Shown: positions 1 through 9,345, counted from the first letter of the stretch. The stretch: DNA of 59,355 nucleotides from Phellopilus nigrolimitatus (GCA_021029095.1 JAJOHG010000156.1:1-59355); one strand, 5' to 3'. Translations and numbers: made by a program. Notes: a model not told the origin generated them from the letters alone.

Positions 1-969
1 ACTGGGTGGCGTGTCAGAAGTTGTAGCGCGCACCTCCGTCTTTTGGCGATTTGGACAAAACTTGCCGATATGACCTGGCAATCCGCATTTGTAGCAAACC
101 CCCTTTTGCCTTGCTTCATCAAGATTCATCGGCTGCCCTGTGCCCGTGAAGACGGTCCCTGTACTATCGCGTTTGTAGGTGGGGGCGGTATTAGGCGTGG
201 TACGAGGGGTCGTTGACTGTTCGGGTTTTCTGGCGACAGGGGGATTCTGTGGCGTCTGTTGGCGGCGTACTTCTTTTAGTCGACGCTCAAGGTTATCAAA
301 GCGAATCGCCTTCCGCTTCCACCCGTCATAAGTGGTGGGCAGAGTTTCCGAGCCATAAATCTTTGTGACGATCGACTCGCTGAGCTGTCGTTCTAAGAGC
401 TCGATGAGGTACTGGTCGTGGTCCTTGCTGTACCCAGCTATTCGGCGGAGGATGTCGAAATTCTGGAAGTATTCCTCAGCCGATGTCGAGCCCTGACGTA
501 GAGACGATAGGTTACGCTGAGCCGTCTGTGCCTCGTTGGCATCATGGAATGAATCCTTGAGCTGTCCGAGGAAACTGTCCCAGTCGCCAAAATCGGGATA
601 GTCATCTGTTCCGTCGGCGATGGCTTTATCGATAAAGTTCTCCGCCCATTTACTAGCACGTCCCTCCGTCATGAATGAGAGTGTGAACTCGATTTTTTCA
701 TCGTCGGAGGTGAAGTCCTTCTTATTCGCCCAAAGGAACAGTTTGACCTGCCGTATGAACTTCTTGTAGTCCTTTCCCGAAAAGGGGTCAGGTTTCGCTA
801 CATGGGTCTTTTTCTTTTTGGCGTTGAGAAGCCCTTCAATGAAGGGGTCTCTTTCGGGTGACGGTGAACGTGGTCGTGGTTGGGGCTGATTGCCGGTTGG
901 ATCGGTACCTAGGGCGTGCATACTGCCCGCTAGTCCAGAACTCGATCCAGTAGCTGGGTTCCCCGACAT
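1..969 (-). CDS. Partial gag of a second Ty3 chromovirus copy
   Basis: This is the N-terminal part (about 323 residues) of a retrotransposon Gag, read on the minus strand from an ATG at 969 and cut by the left edge of the window. Every stretch I compared matches the complete gag at 5778-6911, at a constant offset of 5942 bp. It includes the capsid-like region and the CCHC zinc knuckle near the cut edge. It belongs to a second element whose 5' LTR is the LTR at 1041-1700. That same LTR also serves as the 3' LTR of the complete copy to the right. Whether the left copy is intact cannot be seen. Confidence 0.9.
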   Translation of the reverse strand, partial: MSGNPATGSSSGLAGSMHALGTDPTGNQPQPRPRSPSPERDPFIEGLLNAKKKKTHVAKPDPFSGKDYKKFIRQVKLFLWANKKDFTSDDEKIEFTLSFMTEGRASKWAENFIDKAIADGTDDYPDFGDWDSFLGQLKDSFHDANEAQTAQRNLSSLRQGSTSAEEYFQNFDILRRIAGYSKDHDQYLIELLERQLSESIVTKIYGSETLPTTYDGWKRKAIRFDNLERRLKEVRRQQTPQNPPVARKPEQSTTPRTTPNTAPTYKRDSTGTVFTGTGQPMNLDEARQKGVCYKCGLPGHIGKFCPNRQKTEVRATTSDTPPS

Positions 970-1464
970 CGTTTCTGTTTCTGACGATGATTCGTCAATC
1001 AGGGGTGTCGTTGACCTCCTTTCCCAAATGGGATCCAGAGTGGGCTTTTCTTGTGCGCGGTAGAAAGTCTATTTACTAACTACCAGGTGGTCTCTGCTAG
1101 GCACGCCGGCCTACTGTATACTCTACTGTATACTACTGAGTTGATTACTCTAGGGATCTGGGGGACTGCCGTACTAGACACCCTTCGTTGTATCAGCCAG
1201 CGATTGCGTCTTCTGACTAGTACACGCTCTCTCGCTGCCTTAAAACACGACAGTAGAACTGCACGTGCCCAACGGTCCGGTGATCTAGCCTACAGCCGTG
1301 TATCTGTACGTAGTTCTAGCGCTACTGTCAGCGACTGACTAGAACCAACTGTTCACGCCACGTCACACAACAATCAGAGAGGTAAGGGAGATGTATTGCA
1401 ACGCACACTAGCCAGGAGTATTGACTAGGTCGAAACTGGGGTCTAAGTACAGATATCTAGTCTA

Positions 1465-1475
1465 CTTATATACCC
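1465..1475 (-). promoter_or_regulatory. TATA box of the LTR promoter
   Basis: The minus strand reads GGGTATATAAG, downstream of the CRE-like repeats in element orientation. This is a reasonable position for a Pol II core promoter driving gag-pol. The same box is present in the right LTR at 7724-7734. The function is inferred from sequence and position only. Confidence 0.55.
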
Positions 1476-1545
1476 AAACTTAGTGCGCACAGACCAAGCA
1501 GTACACTACCTAATATGGCTACTCTAGTGGAGCGGGCGGGGTTAA

Positions 1546-1591
1546 TGATGTCATAGGTGATGTCATCGTCAGTGATGTCACTATGATGTCA
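1546..1591 (-). promoter_or_regulatory. Four CRE-like TGATGTCA/TGACATCA sites in the LTR
   Basis: The octamer TGATGTCA (TGACATCA in element orientation) occurs at 1546-1553, 1558-1565, 1573-1580 and 1584-1591. It lies upstream of the TATA box in element orientation. It resembles the CRE/ATF half-palindrome bound by bZIP factors of the Atf1/CREB type. The same cluster is present in the right LTR at about 7805-7850. A role as a stress-responsive enhancer is an inference. Confidence 0.5.
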
Positions 1592-1700
1592 TGGTCTAGC
1601 CCTATGACATAAGCTTATCTAATGTCCGCTATTGTCCGTATTATCTAAAGTGGCCGTGATTTGTAAGGAAATAAGAAAATGAAAATGATCGTTCATGACA

Positions 1701-1713
1701 TTACCCCCTCTTT
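1701..1713 (-). other. Polypurine tract for plus-strand priming
   Basis: The minus strand reads AAAGAGGGGGTAA directly before the 3' LTR start TGTCATG. This is the expected place and composition for a Ty3 polypurine tract. It also supports the LTR boundary at 1700. Confidence 0.75.
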
Positions 1714-1745
1714 AGGGCGAACGTCCTCGTTCGACATGGATTTTT

Positions 1746-4700
1746 CTAAGGGATAGACGTGAGGCGATGTGGTTTTTGCCGGAGGTGACGTGGGATATAG
1801 ACGGGGATGTTGTCGTCGATGATTGTGGTAAAGCGTATGGAAGCGAAGTCAAGTGCACTAATACCTCTTGGCGCACCGGGGTTTTCCTTGTAGAACTCTT
1901 CGATCAGTTCTTGGGAGTTTTCCAGGTCTTCAGTGGCTTGCCACGTACGCTCAGACACCGGGTAACCTTTCCAATGAACTAGGAATTTGAGTTTCCCTCG
2001 GACTTTCTTCGCATCTACAATCTTTTCAACCTCGTACTCTTCTCCTTCGTCACTGAGAACAGGGGGGGGTGGCGGCGGCTGTTGCTGTGATGGGTATCTC
2101 GGGTCTTTGTAGGGTGACAATAATACTTCATTGAAGACTGGATGTATTTTCTTCCATGTCCTTGGAAGTTTAAGTTTGTATGCCGATTTCCCAATCTTCT
2201 TTTCTACCTCGAAAGGGCCGTAGCGTTTGTCGTCGAACTTTTTCATAGGGCGATCTGTTTTGATATTCGATGCTTCCAGTAGGACTTTGCTTCCTGGGGC
2301 GTATTCAATAGATTCACCCTTAGTTCGATCGTAAAACCGCTTCATGGTTTCTGCCGCTTTCTGTAGTGCCGATGCCGTCTCCTCCCTAATCCGCTTCATC
2401 CGATCAACAAATTGTCCAGCCGACTCGTTCAGGGGCTCGCGTCTGGGGTTAGTCCCTTTGAAAGGGTGCCTCCCATGATTGACAAAGAATGGCGATGAGC
2501 CTGTAGAACTTTGTTCTTTGTCATTGTACGCGAATTCTGCCATAGCGAGCCATTCCGCCCAGTCTGTCTGATGGTAGTTGATAAAGATCCGGAGATATTG
2601 TTCGATCTCCTGATTTATACGTTCTGTTTGTCCATCAGTCTGGGGGTGATAAGCCGTCGACGGATTCCCTTCAATCCCAAGTAGCCGGTATAACTCTTTC
2701 ATAAAGCGCGCTTCGAACTGAGTGCCGCGGTCATGAATGAATTTCCGAGGGATGCCATGTAGCCGAAAGACATTATCGCGATAGAGTTTGGCCATGCCTT
2801 CTGCTGTTAACGTGATAGAAGTCGGGACAGCGTGTATCTGTTTGCTGAACCGATCTACAAATACACAGATGGCATTGTGACCGTTCGACTCAGGAACCTC
2901 GCCAATCAGATCCACTGTAACAATTTCCCATGGTTCTTTTGGGATTTCATTAGGTTGGAGTGGAGCATGGGGACGCGTTCGTCGTGGCTTTGTTCTCTGG
3001 CATGTGTCGCATCCTTCTACATAGCACCTAACATCGCGCTGAACACCAGGCCACCAGTAATTGCGGGTAATCAATTCATGTGTTTTGTACCGCCCTGGGT
3101 GTCCTGCTATCGCACTGTCATGATGCGCCCTGATAATGTCCTCACGCAGTTTAGAATCTTTAGGGACGTAGATTCTTTCCTGCCACGTGATTAGACCATC
3201 GCCGTACTCTTCCCAAAGTTTAGCTCCCGCCGCTAGTGCTTTTACTACCGCCTTGTCTTTATTATTGCGCACCCGTTTTATTCTCTGAATGAAGTCCTCG
3301 TCTAGTGACTCGAACGAGATTTCTTTCAAAAATAATTCGGGTTTTAATAAAGTGACGTCGCTGTTATCATCCTCCCCCGTCTTATGTCCTGCTCGTCTCG
3401 AGAGGAGGTCAGCTTTTGTCATCAAGGCGCCAGGCTTGTGGTGCAGCACGAAGTCATATTCCGCTAATTCTGTTACCCATCGCGCTTGTCGCCGGTTAAG
3501 CTTCTGGGGCTTTCTGAAATACTGGAGGTTTTGGTGATCTGACCAGATTTCAAATGGTTCTTTAGCCCCGAGAAGGTATTGTCGCCAATCATCAAGTGAA
3601 GACATAATCGCGAGCATCTCTTTGTCATAGATCTCGTAGTTTCGTTCGGCTTCACTGAGTGATTGTGACCGGTAAGCGATCGGTCGCCATTTTCCATCAA
3701 TGTACTGTGACAGTATGGCACCATTAGCAAAATCCGAAGAGTCTGCTTCCACGCGGAATTGTCCATCATCAACAGGGAGCGCGAGCACTGGTTCTTGGCA
3801 GATACTTTCTTTGAGACGTTCAAAGGCAAGATCCTGTGCTGCTTCCCATTTCCATTCTGTGTTGCCCGTCAATGATGTGAGTGGTTTCGCGTGGGCGCTG
3901 AACCCTAGGATGAAGCGCCGGTAGAAATTGCAGAAGCCTAGGAACGACTGAAGTTCTTTTTTCTTTGTGGGCTTCGGCCAATCTCGTACAGCAGCTACTT
4001 TTGCTGGGTCCATCCTCAGCTTCCCCTCACCGACAATGAGCCCTAGATAGTCGATTGTGGTCTTTTCAAAACTACACTTCTCGGGTTTGAGGTACAGTTT
4101 GTTCGCTCGGAGTATCTCTAAGACGCGACGGACCAGTTTCCGATGATGATCAAGGTCATCTGTGAAGATCAAGATATCATCAAGATACACTATGACATGT
4201 CCGTCGTCGATCAGATCTTTCAGGATTTCGTTCATAAACCCTTGAAAGGTGGCCGGTGAATTTGTTAATCCGAAGAACATTACTGTCGGCTCAAAGAGAC
4301 CACGATTCGTCCTAAACGCTGCCTTCCACTCATCGCCTTCCTTAATCCGGATGTTATTAAACCCCCAACGGACATCAAGCTTTGTGAAGTGTCGTGCCTG
4401 TTTCAGTTTATCGACTAGCTCCTGTATCAAGGGTAACGGGTATCGATTCTTCACCGTCATCTCATTGAGTTTGCGATAATCTTGTACAGGGCGAAGCTTT
4501 CCGTCTTTCTTTTTAATGAAGAAGAATGGGGACGCCATCGGTGACTTTGATGGACGTATCCGGCCTGTACGGAGGTTCTCCTCAAGGAATTCATCTAAGG
4601 CCTTCTGTTCACCCTGATTTAGGGGGTAAACCTTGCAATCGACTGGAGCGAAGCCCGGGGTGAGTTCTATAGCGTGATCCCACGGGCGTCGTTCTGGTAG

Positions 4701-4979
4701 CTGGTCAAAATCAGATTGATCGAAGACATCTTTGAACTCGGTCACATAATCTGGGGTTGAGTCCACAAGTGTCTCGGTCGAATCTGACCATCGTCTCATT
4801 TTTTGAGCATGTGAGGAGACGTATTGGTCCCAGTCGAATGCGAAGAGCCTTTCTCCTTCCTCCATAACTAGTTCAGGTTCCTGGTCATCATCAGGGTCGG
4901 CATCAATGTCCAAGAGGTCGGCTATATCCACATGCATCTGGGCATCTATCAAATGTGATCGTTGATTTCTGCCAATCAA
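1746..4979 (-). CDS. pol: Chromovirus pol: RT, RNase H, integrase, chromodomain
   Basis: This 1077-residue ORF encodes reverse transcriptase (active-site YLDDILIF near residue 265), RNase H and integrase. The integrase has a zinc-binding part with CDTC near residue 665. Its catalytic DDE residues are in VTVDLIG (about 690), HDRGTQFE (about 750) and QTERIN (about 786). A C-terminal chromodomain lies around residues 980-1035 (YEVEKIVDAK ... FLVHWKGY). Chromodomains in this position are known to direct integration to chromatin marks such as H3K9 methylation. The ORF overlaps the protease ORF by 77 nt in a different frame, so a frameshift or re-initiation is needed to join them. The ATG at 4979 may therefore not be the true N-terminus. 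Confidence 0.95.
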   Translation of the reverse strand: MIGRNQRSHLIDAQMHVDIADLLDIDADPDDDQEPELVMEEGERLFAFDWDQYVSSHAQKMRRWSDSTETLVDSTPDYVTEFKDVFDQSDFDQLPERRPWDHAIELTPGFAPVDCKVYPLNQGEQKALDEFLEENLRTGRIRPSKSPMASPFFFIKKKDGKLRPVQDYRKLNEMTVKNRYPLPLIQELVDKLKQARHFTKLDVRWGFNNIRIKEGDEWKAAFRTNRGLFEPTVMFFGLTNSPATFQGFMNEILKDLIDDGHVIVYLDDILIFTDDLDHHRKLVRRVLEILRANKLYLKPEKCSFEKTTIDYLGLIVGEGKLRMDPAKVAAVRDWPKPTKKKELQSFLGFCNFYRRFILGFSAHAKPLTSLTGNTEWKWEAAQDLAFERLKESICQEPVLALPVDDGQFRVEADSSDFANGAILSQYIDGKWRPIAYRSQSLSEAERNYEIYDKEMLAIMSSLDDWRQYLLGAKEPFEIWSDHQNLQYFRKPQKLNRRQARWVTELAEYDFVLHHKPGALMTKADLLSRRAGHKTGEDDNSDVTLLKPELFLKEISFESLDEDFIQRIKRVRNNKDKAVVKALAAGAKLWEEYGDGLITWQERIYVPKDSKLREDIIRAHHDSAIAGHPGRYKTHELITRNYWWPGVQRDVRCYVEGCDTCQRTKPRRTRPHAPLQPNEIPKEPWEIVTVDLIGEVPESNGHNAICVFVDRFSKQIHAVPTSITLTAEGMAKLYRDNVFRLHGIPRKFIHDRGTQFEARFMKELYRLLGIEGNPSTAYHPQTDGQTERINQEIEQYLRIFINYHQTDWAEWLAMAEFAYNDKEQSSTGSSPFFVNHGRHPFKGTNPRREPLNESAGQFVDRMKRIREETASALQKAAETMKRFYDRTKGESIEYAPGSKVLLEASNIKTDRPMKKFDDKRYGPFEVEKKIGKSAYKLKLPRTWKKIHPVFNEVLLSPYKDPRYPSQQQPPPPPPVLSDEGEEYEVEKIVDAKKVRGKLKFLVHWKGYPVSERTWQATEDLENSQELIEEFYKENPGAPRGISALDFASIRFTTIIDDNIPVYIPRHLRQKPHRLTSIP

Positions 4980-5781
4980 TGCTCGGGTTGTGGAGTTTTA
5001 GCCACTCGTGCCCTATGAACAATTCTGTCTTCCCCAAATCTGTGACTGCGAAGGTGATGCGTTCCGCATGATCTCGGATTATCATTCGCATCTCCACCGT
5101 CTCTGTGATCGATCCTCCCTTGTTCAGGGTACCATCGGCGTTATAGACTGGGATTGGAATCGGTGTGTTTTGGGTCCGAATTCCATTCTTTTGTACGAAG
5201 GATCGATCAATACATGAGCCGGTGCAGCCACTGTCAAGTAGGGCTTCGACATTAAACCATGAACCAGTGTCCGTTGCCTGCAGGGAAACCGCGACATTCA
5301 ACTGCTGTCCGCGGGATCCCCTGATAAACCTTTTAGGGCCCCTCAGCCCTCTAACCGCTTTCACCGCCTCCTCGTCTTCTAGCGCAATGATCTGACGTAC
5401 AGTCCCTTCATTCGCTTCCTTCTGCCTTTTCTCATGCATCCACACTCGCAACGTTGTTAGGGCATTTTCGAGTTTGTCATCCTTTAGGCGCCTTACCACC
5501 CATGGTGCAGTAAAGGGGATGGCTCGTGCCTTTGGAGACTCGTTTTTTACGGTTTTGGGTTCGGTTTCATAAATACTATTATTTGAAGAAGAAAGGAAAA
5601 CATCCGCTGTATCAACAGACGGCGAGCTATCTACAGTTTCTGTTTTTGCGTTCTCGTTGTTTTTTATTTTTTGTGTGCTTTTTTCGTTTTTTGGAGGAGT
5701 AGGAAAACTATTTTTACAACTATCTACAGTGACCGTGTCCGAAACCGAAACCGAACCTCCCCCAGGAAGTGCCGTAATCAC
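4903..5781 (-). CDS. Chromovirus protease ORF
   Basis: This reading frame of about 292 codons lies between gag and the RT ORF. It contains a retropepsin-like active site, LLDSGCTGSC near residue 182, and a downstream FIGHEWLKLHNP segment typical of Ty3 proteases. The first ~130 residues are low-complexity and charged, probably a linker from Gag. It opens with GTG overlapping the gag TGA (GTGA), so it is probably not started independently. It lies in the -1 frame relative to gag, and the RT ORF returns to the gag frame. The frame layout suggests recoding, or two compensating indels. Confidence 0.85.
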   Translation of the reverse strand: MITALPGGGSVSVSDTVTVDSCKNSFPTPPKNEKSTQKIKNNENAKTETVDSSPSVDTADVFLSSSNNSIYETEPKTVKNESPKARAIPFTAPWVVRRLKDDKLENALTTLRVWMHEKRQKEANEGTVRQIIALEDEEAVKAVRGLRGPKRFIRGSRGQQLNVAVSLQATDTGSWFNVEALLDSGCTGSCIDRSFVQKNGIRTQNTPIPIPVYNADGTLNKGGSITETVEMRMIIRDHAERITFAVTDLGKTELFIGHEWLKLHNPSIDWQKSTITFDRCPDACGYSRPLGH

Positions 5782-6911
5782 TTCTGGGGTCCCGCAAAAT
5801 CCGACTCTTTAAGGAGATTAAACTCCGCTGCCCACGCCTTCTTCTGCTCTGGCGTCATCGCGTACACAAATTGCTTTATGTCCGCGGAACTCTTCAATTC
5901 ACGCACCTCTACCCCAGTGGACACGCTCGTTCCCGTGCCTCCACTGGGTGGCGTGTCAGAAGTTGTAGCGCGCACCTCCGTCTTTTGGCGATTTGGACAA
6001 AACTTGCCGATATGACCTGGCAATCCGCATTTGTAGCAAACCCCCTTTTGCCTTGCTTCATCAAGATTCATCGGCTGCCCTGTGCCCGTGAAGACGGTCC
6101 CTGTACTATCGCGTTTGTAGGTGGGGGCGGTATTAGGCGTGGTACGAGGGGTCGTTGACTGTTCGGGTTTTCTGGCGACAGGGGGATTCTGTGGCGTCTG
6201 TTGGCGGCGTACTTCTTTTAGTCGACGCTCAAGGTTATCAAAGCGAATCGCCTTCCGCTTCCACCCGTCATAAGTGGTGGGCAGAGTTTCCGAGCCATAA
6301 ATCTTTGTGACGATCGACTCGCTGAGCTGTCGTTCTAAGAGCTCGATGAGGTACTGGTCGTGGTCCTTGCTGTACCCAGCTATTCGGCGGAGGATGTCGA
6401 AATTCTGGAAGTATTCCTCAGCCGATGTCGAGCCCTGACGTAGAGACGATAGGTTACGCTGAGCCGTCTGTGCCTCGTTGGCATCATGGAATGAATCCTT
6501 GAGCTGTCCGAGGAAACTGTCCCAGTCGCCAAAATCGGGATAGTCATCTGTTCCGTCGGCGATGGCTTTATCGATAAAGTTCTCCGCCCATTTACTAGCA
6601 CGTCCCTCCGTCATGAATGAGAGTGTGAACTCGATTTTTTCATCGTCGGAGGTGAAGTCCTTCTTATTCGCCCAAAGGAACAGTTTGACCTGCCGTATGA
6701 ACTTCTTGTAGTCCTTTCCCGAAAAGGGGTCAGGTTTCGCTACATGGGTCTTTTTCTTTTTGGCGTTGAGAAGCCCTTCAATGAAGGGGTCTCTTTCGGG
6801 TGACGGTGAACGTGGTCGTGGTTGGGGCTGATTGCCGGTTGGATCGGTACCTAGGGCGTGCATACTGCCCGCTAGTCCAGAACTCGATCCAGTAGCTGGG
6901 TTCCCCGACAT
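5778..6911 (-). CDS. gag: Chromovirus Gag
   Basis: This is a 377-residue Gag with a disordered N-terminus rich in Ser, Pro and Gly. It has a retrotransposon capsid-like region (about residues 60-230, with the FSGKDYKKFIRQVKLFL start) and a CCHC zinc knuckle, CYKCGLPGHIGKFC, near residue 290. Gag forms the cytoplasmic virus-like particle and binds element RNA. The start at 6911 lies just inside the 5' LTR and candidate primer-binding site, as expected. It matches the partial copy at 1-969. Confidence 0.93.
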   Translation of the reverse strand: MSGNPATGSSSGLAGSMHALGTDPTGNQPQPRPRSPSPERDPFIEGLLNAKKKKTHVAKPDPFSGKDYKKFIRQVKLFLWANKKDFTSDDEKIEFTLSFMTEGRASKWAENFIDKAIADGTDDYPDFGDWDSFLGQLKDSFHDANEAQTAQRNLSSLRQGSTSAEEYFQNFDILRRIAGYSKDHDQYLIELLERQLSESIVTKIYGSETLPTTYDGWKRKAIRFDNLERRLKEVRRQQTPQNPPVARKPEQSTTPRTTPNTAPTYKRDSTGTVFTGTGQPMNLDEARQKGVCYKCGLPGHIGKFCPNRQKTEVRATTSDTPPSGGTGTSVSTGVEVRELKSSADIKQFVYAMTPEQKKAWAAEFNLLKESDFAGPQK

Positions 6912-6963
6912 CGTTTCTGTTTCTGACGATGATTCGTCAATCAGGGGTGTCGTTGACCTCCTT

Positions 6964-6979
6964 TCCCAAATGGGATCCA
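6964..6979 (-). other. Candidate primer-binding site
   Basis: In element orientation TGGATCCCATTTGGGA lies three bases inside the 5' LTR, where a tRNA-complementary site starting TGG is expected. The sequence is partly self-complementary (TCCC/GGGA), and some chromoviruses prime from their own RNA. A tRNA match could not be tested, so the site is tentative. Confidence 0.45.
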
Positions 6980-6982
6980 GAG

Positions 6983-7959
6983 TGGGCTTTTCTTGTGCGC
7001 GGTAGAAAGTCTATTTACTAACTACCAGGTGGTCTCTGCTAGGCACGCCGGCCTACTGTATACTCTACTGTATACTACTGAGTTGATTACTCTAGGGATC
7101 TGGGGGACTGCCGTACTAGACACCCTTCGTTGTATCAGCCAGCGATTGCGTCTTCTGACTAGTACACGCTCTCTCGCTGCCTTAAAACACGACAGTAGAA
7201 CTGCACGTGCCCAACGGTCCGGTGATCTAGCCTACAGCCGTGTATCTGTACGTAGTTCTAGCGCTACCGAAGAGCTTAGCCGCGCCAAAATAAACGCAGT
7301 AAAGATTCAGCAGGGCAAAGCGGCAGCCGCCTGGGTCGTAGAGGAAACAAAGACCCTGGCAGACGGCTGGTGGGAATATGGGATGTAGCTACTGAAGATC
7401 AAAGAGACCTACGCGCAGCCCTGAGTGATAGAACGGGTCGCAAGGAGATACCTCGCGGTCGGAGTCCGGGTCGTCGAACGCGGCGTGTACGGCGAGTGGA
7501 CGGAATGTTGAAAAGAGTAGAGGGATGAGACAATTTAAGATGTAAGAGGAAGATGTGTGAGGTGGTACGGAAGTTTCGACCTGATGTCAGCGACTGACTA
7601 GAACCAACTGTTCACGCCACGTCACACAACAATCAGAGAGGTAAGGGAGATGTATTGCAACGCACACTAGCCAGGAGTATTGACTAGGTCGAAACTGGGG
7701 TCTAAGTACAGATATCTAGTCTACTTATATACCCAAACTTAGTGCGCACAGACCAAGCAGTACACTACCTAATATGGCTACTCTAGTGGAGCGGGCGGGG
7801 TTAATGATGTCATAGGTGATGTCATCGTCAGTGATGTCACTATGATGTCATGGTCTAGCCCTATGACATAAGCTTATCTAATGTCCGCTATTGTCCGTAT
7901 TATCTAAAGTGGCCGTGATTTGTAAGGAAATAAGAAAATGAAAATGATCGTTCATGACA
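6983..7959 (-). repeat. 5' LTR of the complete chromovirus (977 bp)
   Basis: It matches the LTR at 1041-1700 along its length, except for an extra 317 bp at 7268-7584. It carries the same TATA box (7724-7734) and the same CRE-like octamers (about 7805-7850). Its outer end GTTCATGACA at 7959 abuts the exon sequence of a listerin fragment, so this is the insertion junction on that side. Confidence 0.88.
7268..7584. other. 317-bp block present in only one LTR
   Basis: The left LTR runs GCGCTAC directly into TGTCAGCGAC (1319-1335). The right LTR has 317 bp between the same two sequences. I see no terminal inverted repeats or target duplication at its ends. It is either a foreign insertion in the right LTR or a deletion in the left one. 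It lies between TATA box and gag in element orientation, so it lengthens the leader. I do not recognise its sequence. Confidence 0.8.
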
Positions 7960-8990
7960 CAGCTGCTGCCTCTCTTGCGGGAATGCAACCCGCTGCACAC
8001 TTCTCGGTTGCTCGGAACAATGGTACAACGGTGAGTTAACATTCATTCAGTTTTCCAATGAAATTTCAGTGACTCATTCTGCTTTCGAAGCCCTCCCCTC
8101 GAACCCACTCGACCCTATTCTCGCCGTTGTAGACCCGTTGGTGCCCCCGCCTTCTCTGTGGAAAGACTCCGAATCGAGCGCTGAGCTGCAGCCGTACGAC
8201 CGCGCCAGCATGTCCGCATATGCACGCATAGTGCACGCGCTGTTGTCTGTCGCAGCCGACGACCGCCGCCTCGCGCGCACCAACACATGGCTCCTGCGGC
8301 ACTTCCTAACGCTTGCGCAGGCGGCTACCGAGCGGCTGATGCTCCCCGCCGCATACTCAGCGTACTTTGCTCGCGGGGTGGCTGAAGAGGCGCTGCAGGA
8401 CATCATCGCAAGGGTGCAGACGCTCACATTGTTTCTTCTTGCCGATGTCGGCGACGATGGGTGGCATCATGCAATTACACAGGCCTTTCTCAAGGGAACC
8501 GGCCAGTCGCAGCTTCCGGGCGTGGCCGGCTTCGTTGCGACGCTGCTTGCCGTCACAGTGCGAACCGACACCGTCCGGGAGTCGAAAGTACTGTACACGG
8601 TGATGCAACACATTTTGAATGGCGCTACACCTGCAGACGCTGAGCACTGGGTGGCCCTAACCAGACGCCTCGAAAAGCAATGTAAGCTCCCGTTTAGTTC
8701 GGCGTGTCGACTATGTGTGCTGAGATCCACTAACTTTGCAGCTCCCAACTTTGCTCTCGCGATCGTCCTCGCGATTGCTGAGAGCGCGCTCAAACCGCTG
8801 GGCCTTGCGCGCTATCGCAACGAGGCCGCTACGGGGGTGCTCGGCGTGCCCGCCGCGAAGGCGAACATCGACGGGCTGCGGCTGCACCGCCGGCTGGCGT
8901 GTGCGGCGCCGGACCCGGACTCGGATGTTGAGTTCCTCCCGTCGACACGCGCAGTGAACTTCATGCGCGCGTGCCAGGCGTGGGTCCACA
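7960..8990 (+). pseudogene. LTN1: Listerin (Ltn1) gene fragment, middle part
   Basis: These are coding exons with intact splice sites from the E3 ubiquitin ligase listerin, which marks stalled nascent chains on 60S ribosomes in ribosome-associated quality control. The first exon is cut by the retrotransposon LTR at 7959 and ends at a GTGAGT donor (about 8031). The next exon starts near 8070. A 60-bp intron at 8682-8741 is a multiple of three without stops, so the frame reads through it. Motifs I associate with fungal listerin include KANIDGLRLHRRLACAAPD. Listerin is normally over 1500 residues, and only parts are present here. At about 8990 the listerin frame ends and an inverted piece follows. 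Confidence 0.7.
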
Positions 8991-9009
8991 CCGTCCTCCT
9001 CCTGGACCG

Positions 9010-9330
9010 GCTTTGCAGCCGGCGGTGGCGGGGCGGGGACGTGCCTCGCCCCACCCTTGCCGTGCGGCAAGGCATGTGCAGGGAGCGAGGGCACGAATGC
9101 GGGTTGCACGGGGTTCAGGTCCGCGTACACTCCAGCGGGGTCAAACAGTGCGCGCTGGACGAATGCGAGCAGGAGGTCACGCGCACTGTCGTTGAGACGG
9201 AGGGCGGAGCCTGAAGCGGGGGACGAGCGGAAGACGAGATCCCAGGCGCACCGCGCGTGTGTAGCGACCTGGCGGTCGACGTCTTCCGCAGCCATGCACC
9301 AGCTGCCTAGGACAGCCGCGGCCTGCGTGG
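9010..9330 (-). pseudogene. LTN1: Inverted listerin N-terminal fragment
   Basis: The minus strand reads an open segment with VLGSWCMAAEDVDRQVATHA and later LLLAFVQRALFDPAGVYADL, ending in a NPVQPA-type stretch. This resembles the N-terminal region of fungal listerin. It is inverted relative to the listerin pieces on both sides and is out of order, because it sits after a more C-terminal piece. The assignment rests on recalled family features and the neighbouring listerin pieces. Exact ends are uncertain. Confidence 0.6.
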
Positions 9331-9345
9331 TGCTTCTCTGGACAG

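Larger units (their letters stand above)
1041..1700 (-). repeat. Shared LTR of the chromovirus tandem (660 bp)
   Basis: In element orientation the LTR starts TGTCATGAAC (1700 downward) and ends CCCA near 1041. The outer edge is fixed by comparison with the copy at 6983-7959: both end in the plus-strand sequence GTTCATGACA, and homology stops there. The inner edge, next to the candidate primer-binding site, is less certain by a few bases. In element orientation there are four TGACATCA repeats, then a TATA box (GGGTATATAAG, plus 1465-1475). This LTR lacks 317 bp that are present in the right-hand LTR. It is the 3' LTR of the complete element and the 5' LTR of the truncated one. Confidence 0.88.
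1041..7959 (-). mobile_element. Complete Ty3/gypsy chromovirus (LTR-gag-pro-pol-LTR)
   Basis: The order on the minus strand is LTR (7959-6983), gag, protease ORF, RT/RNase H/integrase with chromodomain, polypurine tract and LTR (1700-1041). The integrase-last order and the C-terminal chromodomain place it in the chromoviruses. The reading frames are open over long distances, so the copy is young. The 5' LTR is 977 bp and the 3' LTR is 660 bp because of one 317-bp block. On the right it abuts a listerin gene fragment at 7960. The left target-site junction is not visible because another copy follows, so no target-site duplication can be checked. Confidence 0.93.

Noticed and set aside
1051..1338. 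ORF in the LTR (and 6993-7388 in the other LTR)
   Set aside because: It lies antisense within non-coding LTR sequence and its C-terminus differs between copies through the 317-bp block. It has no protein features.
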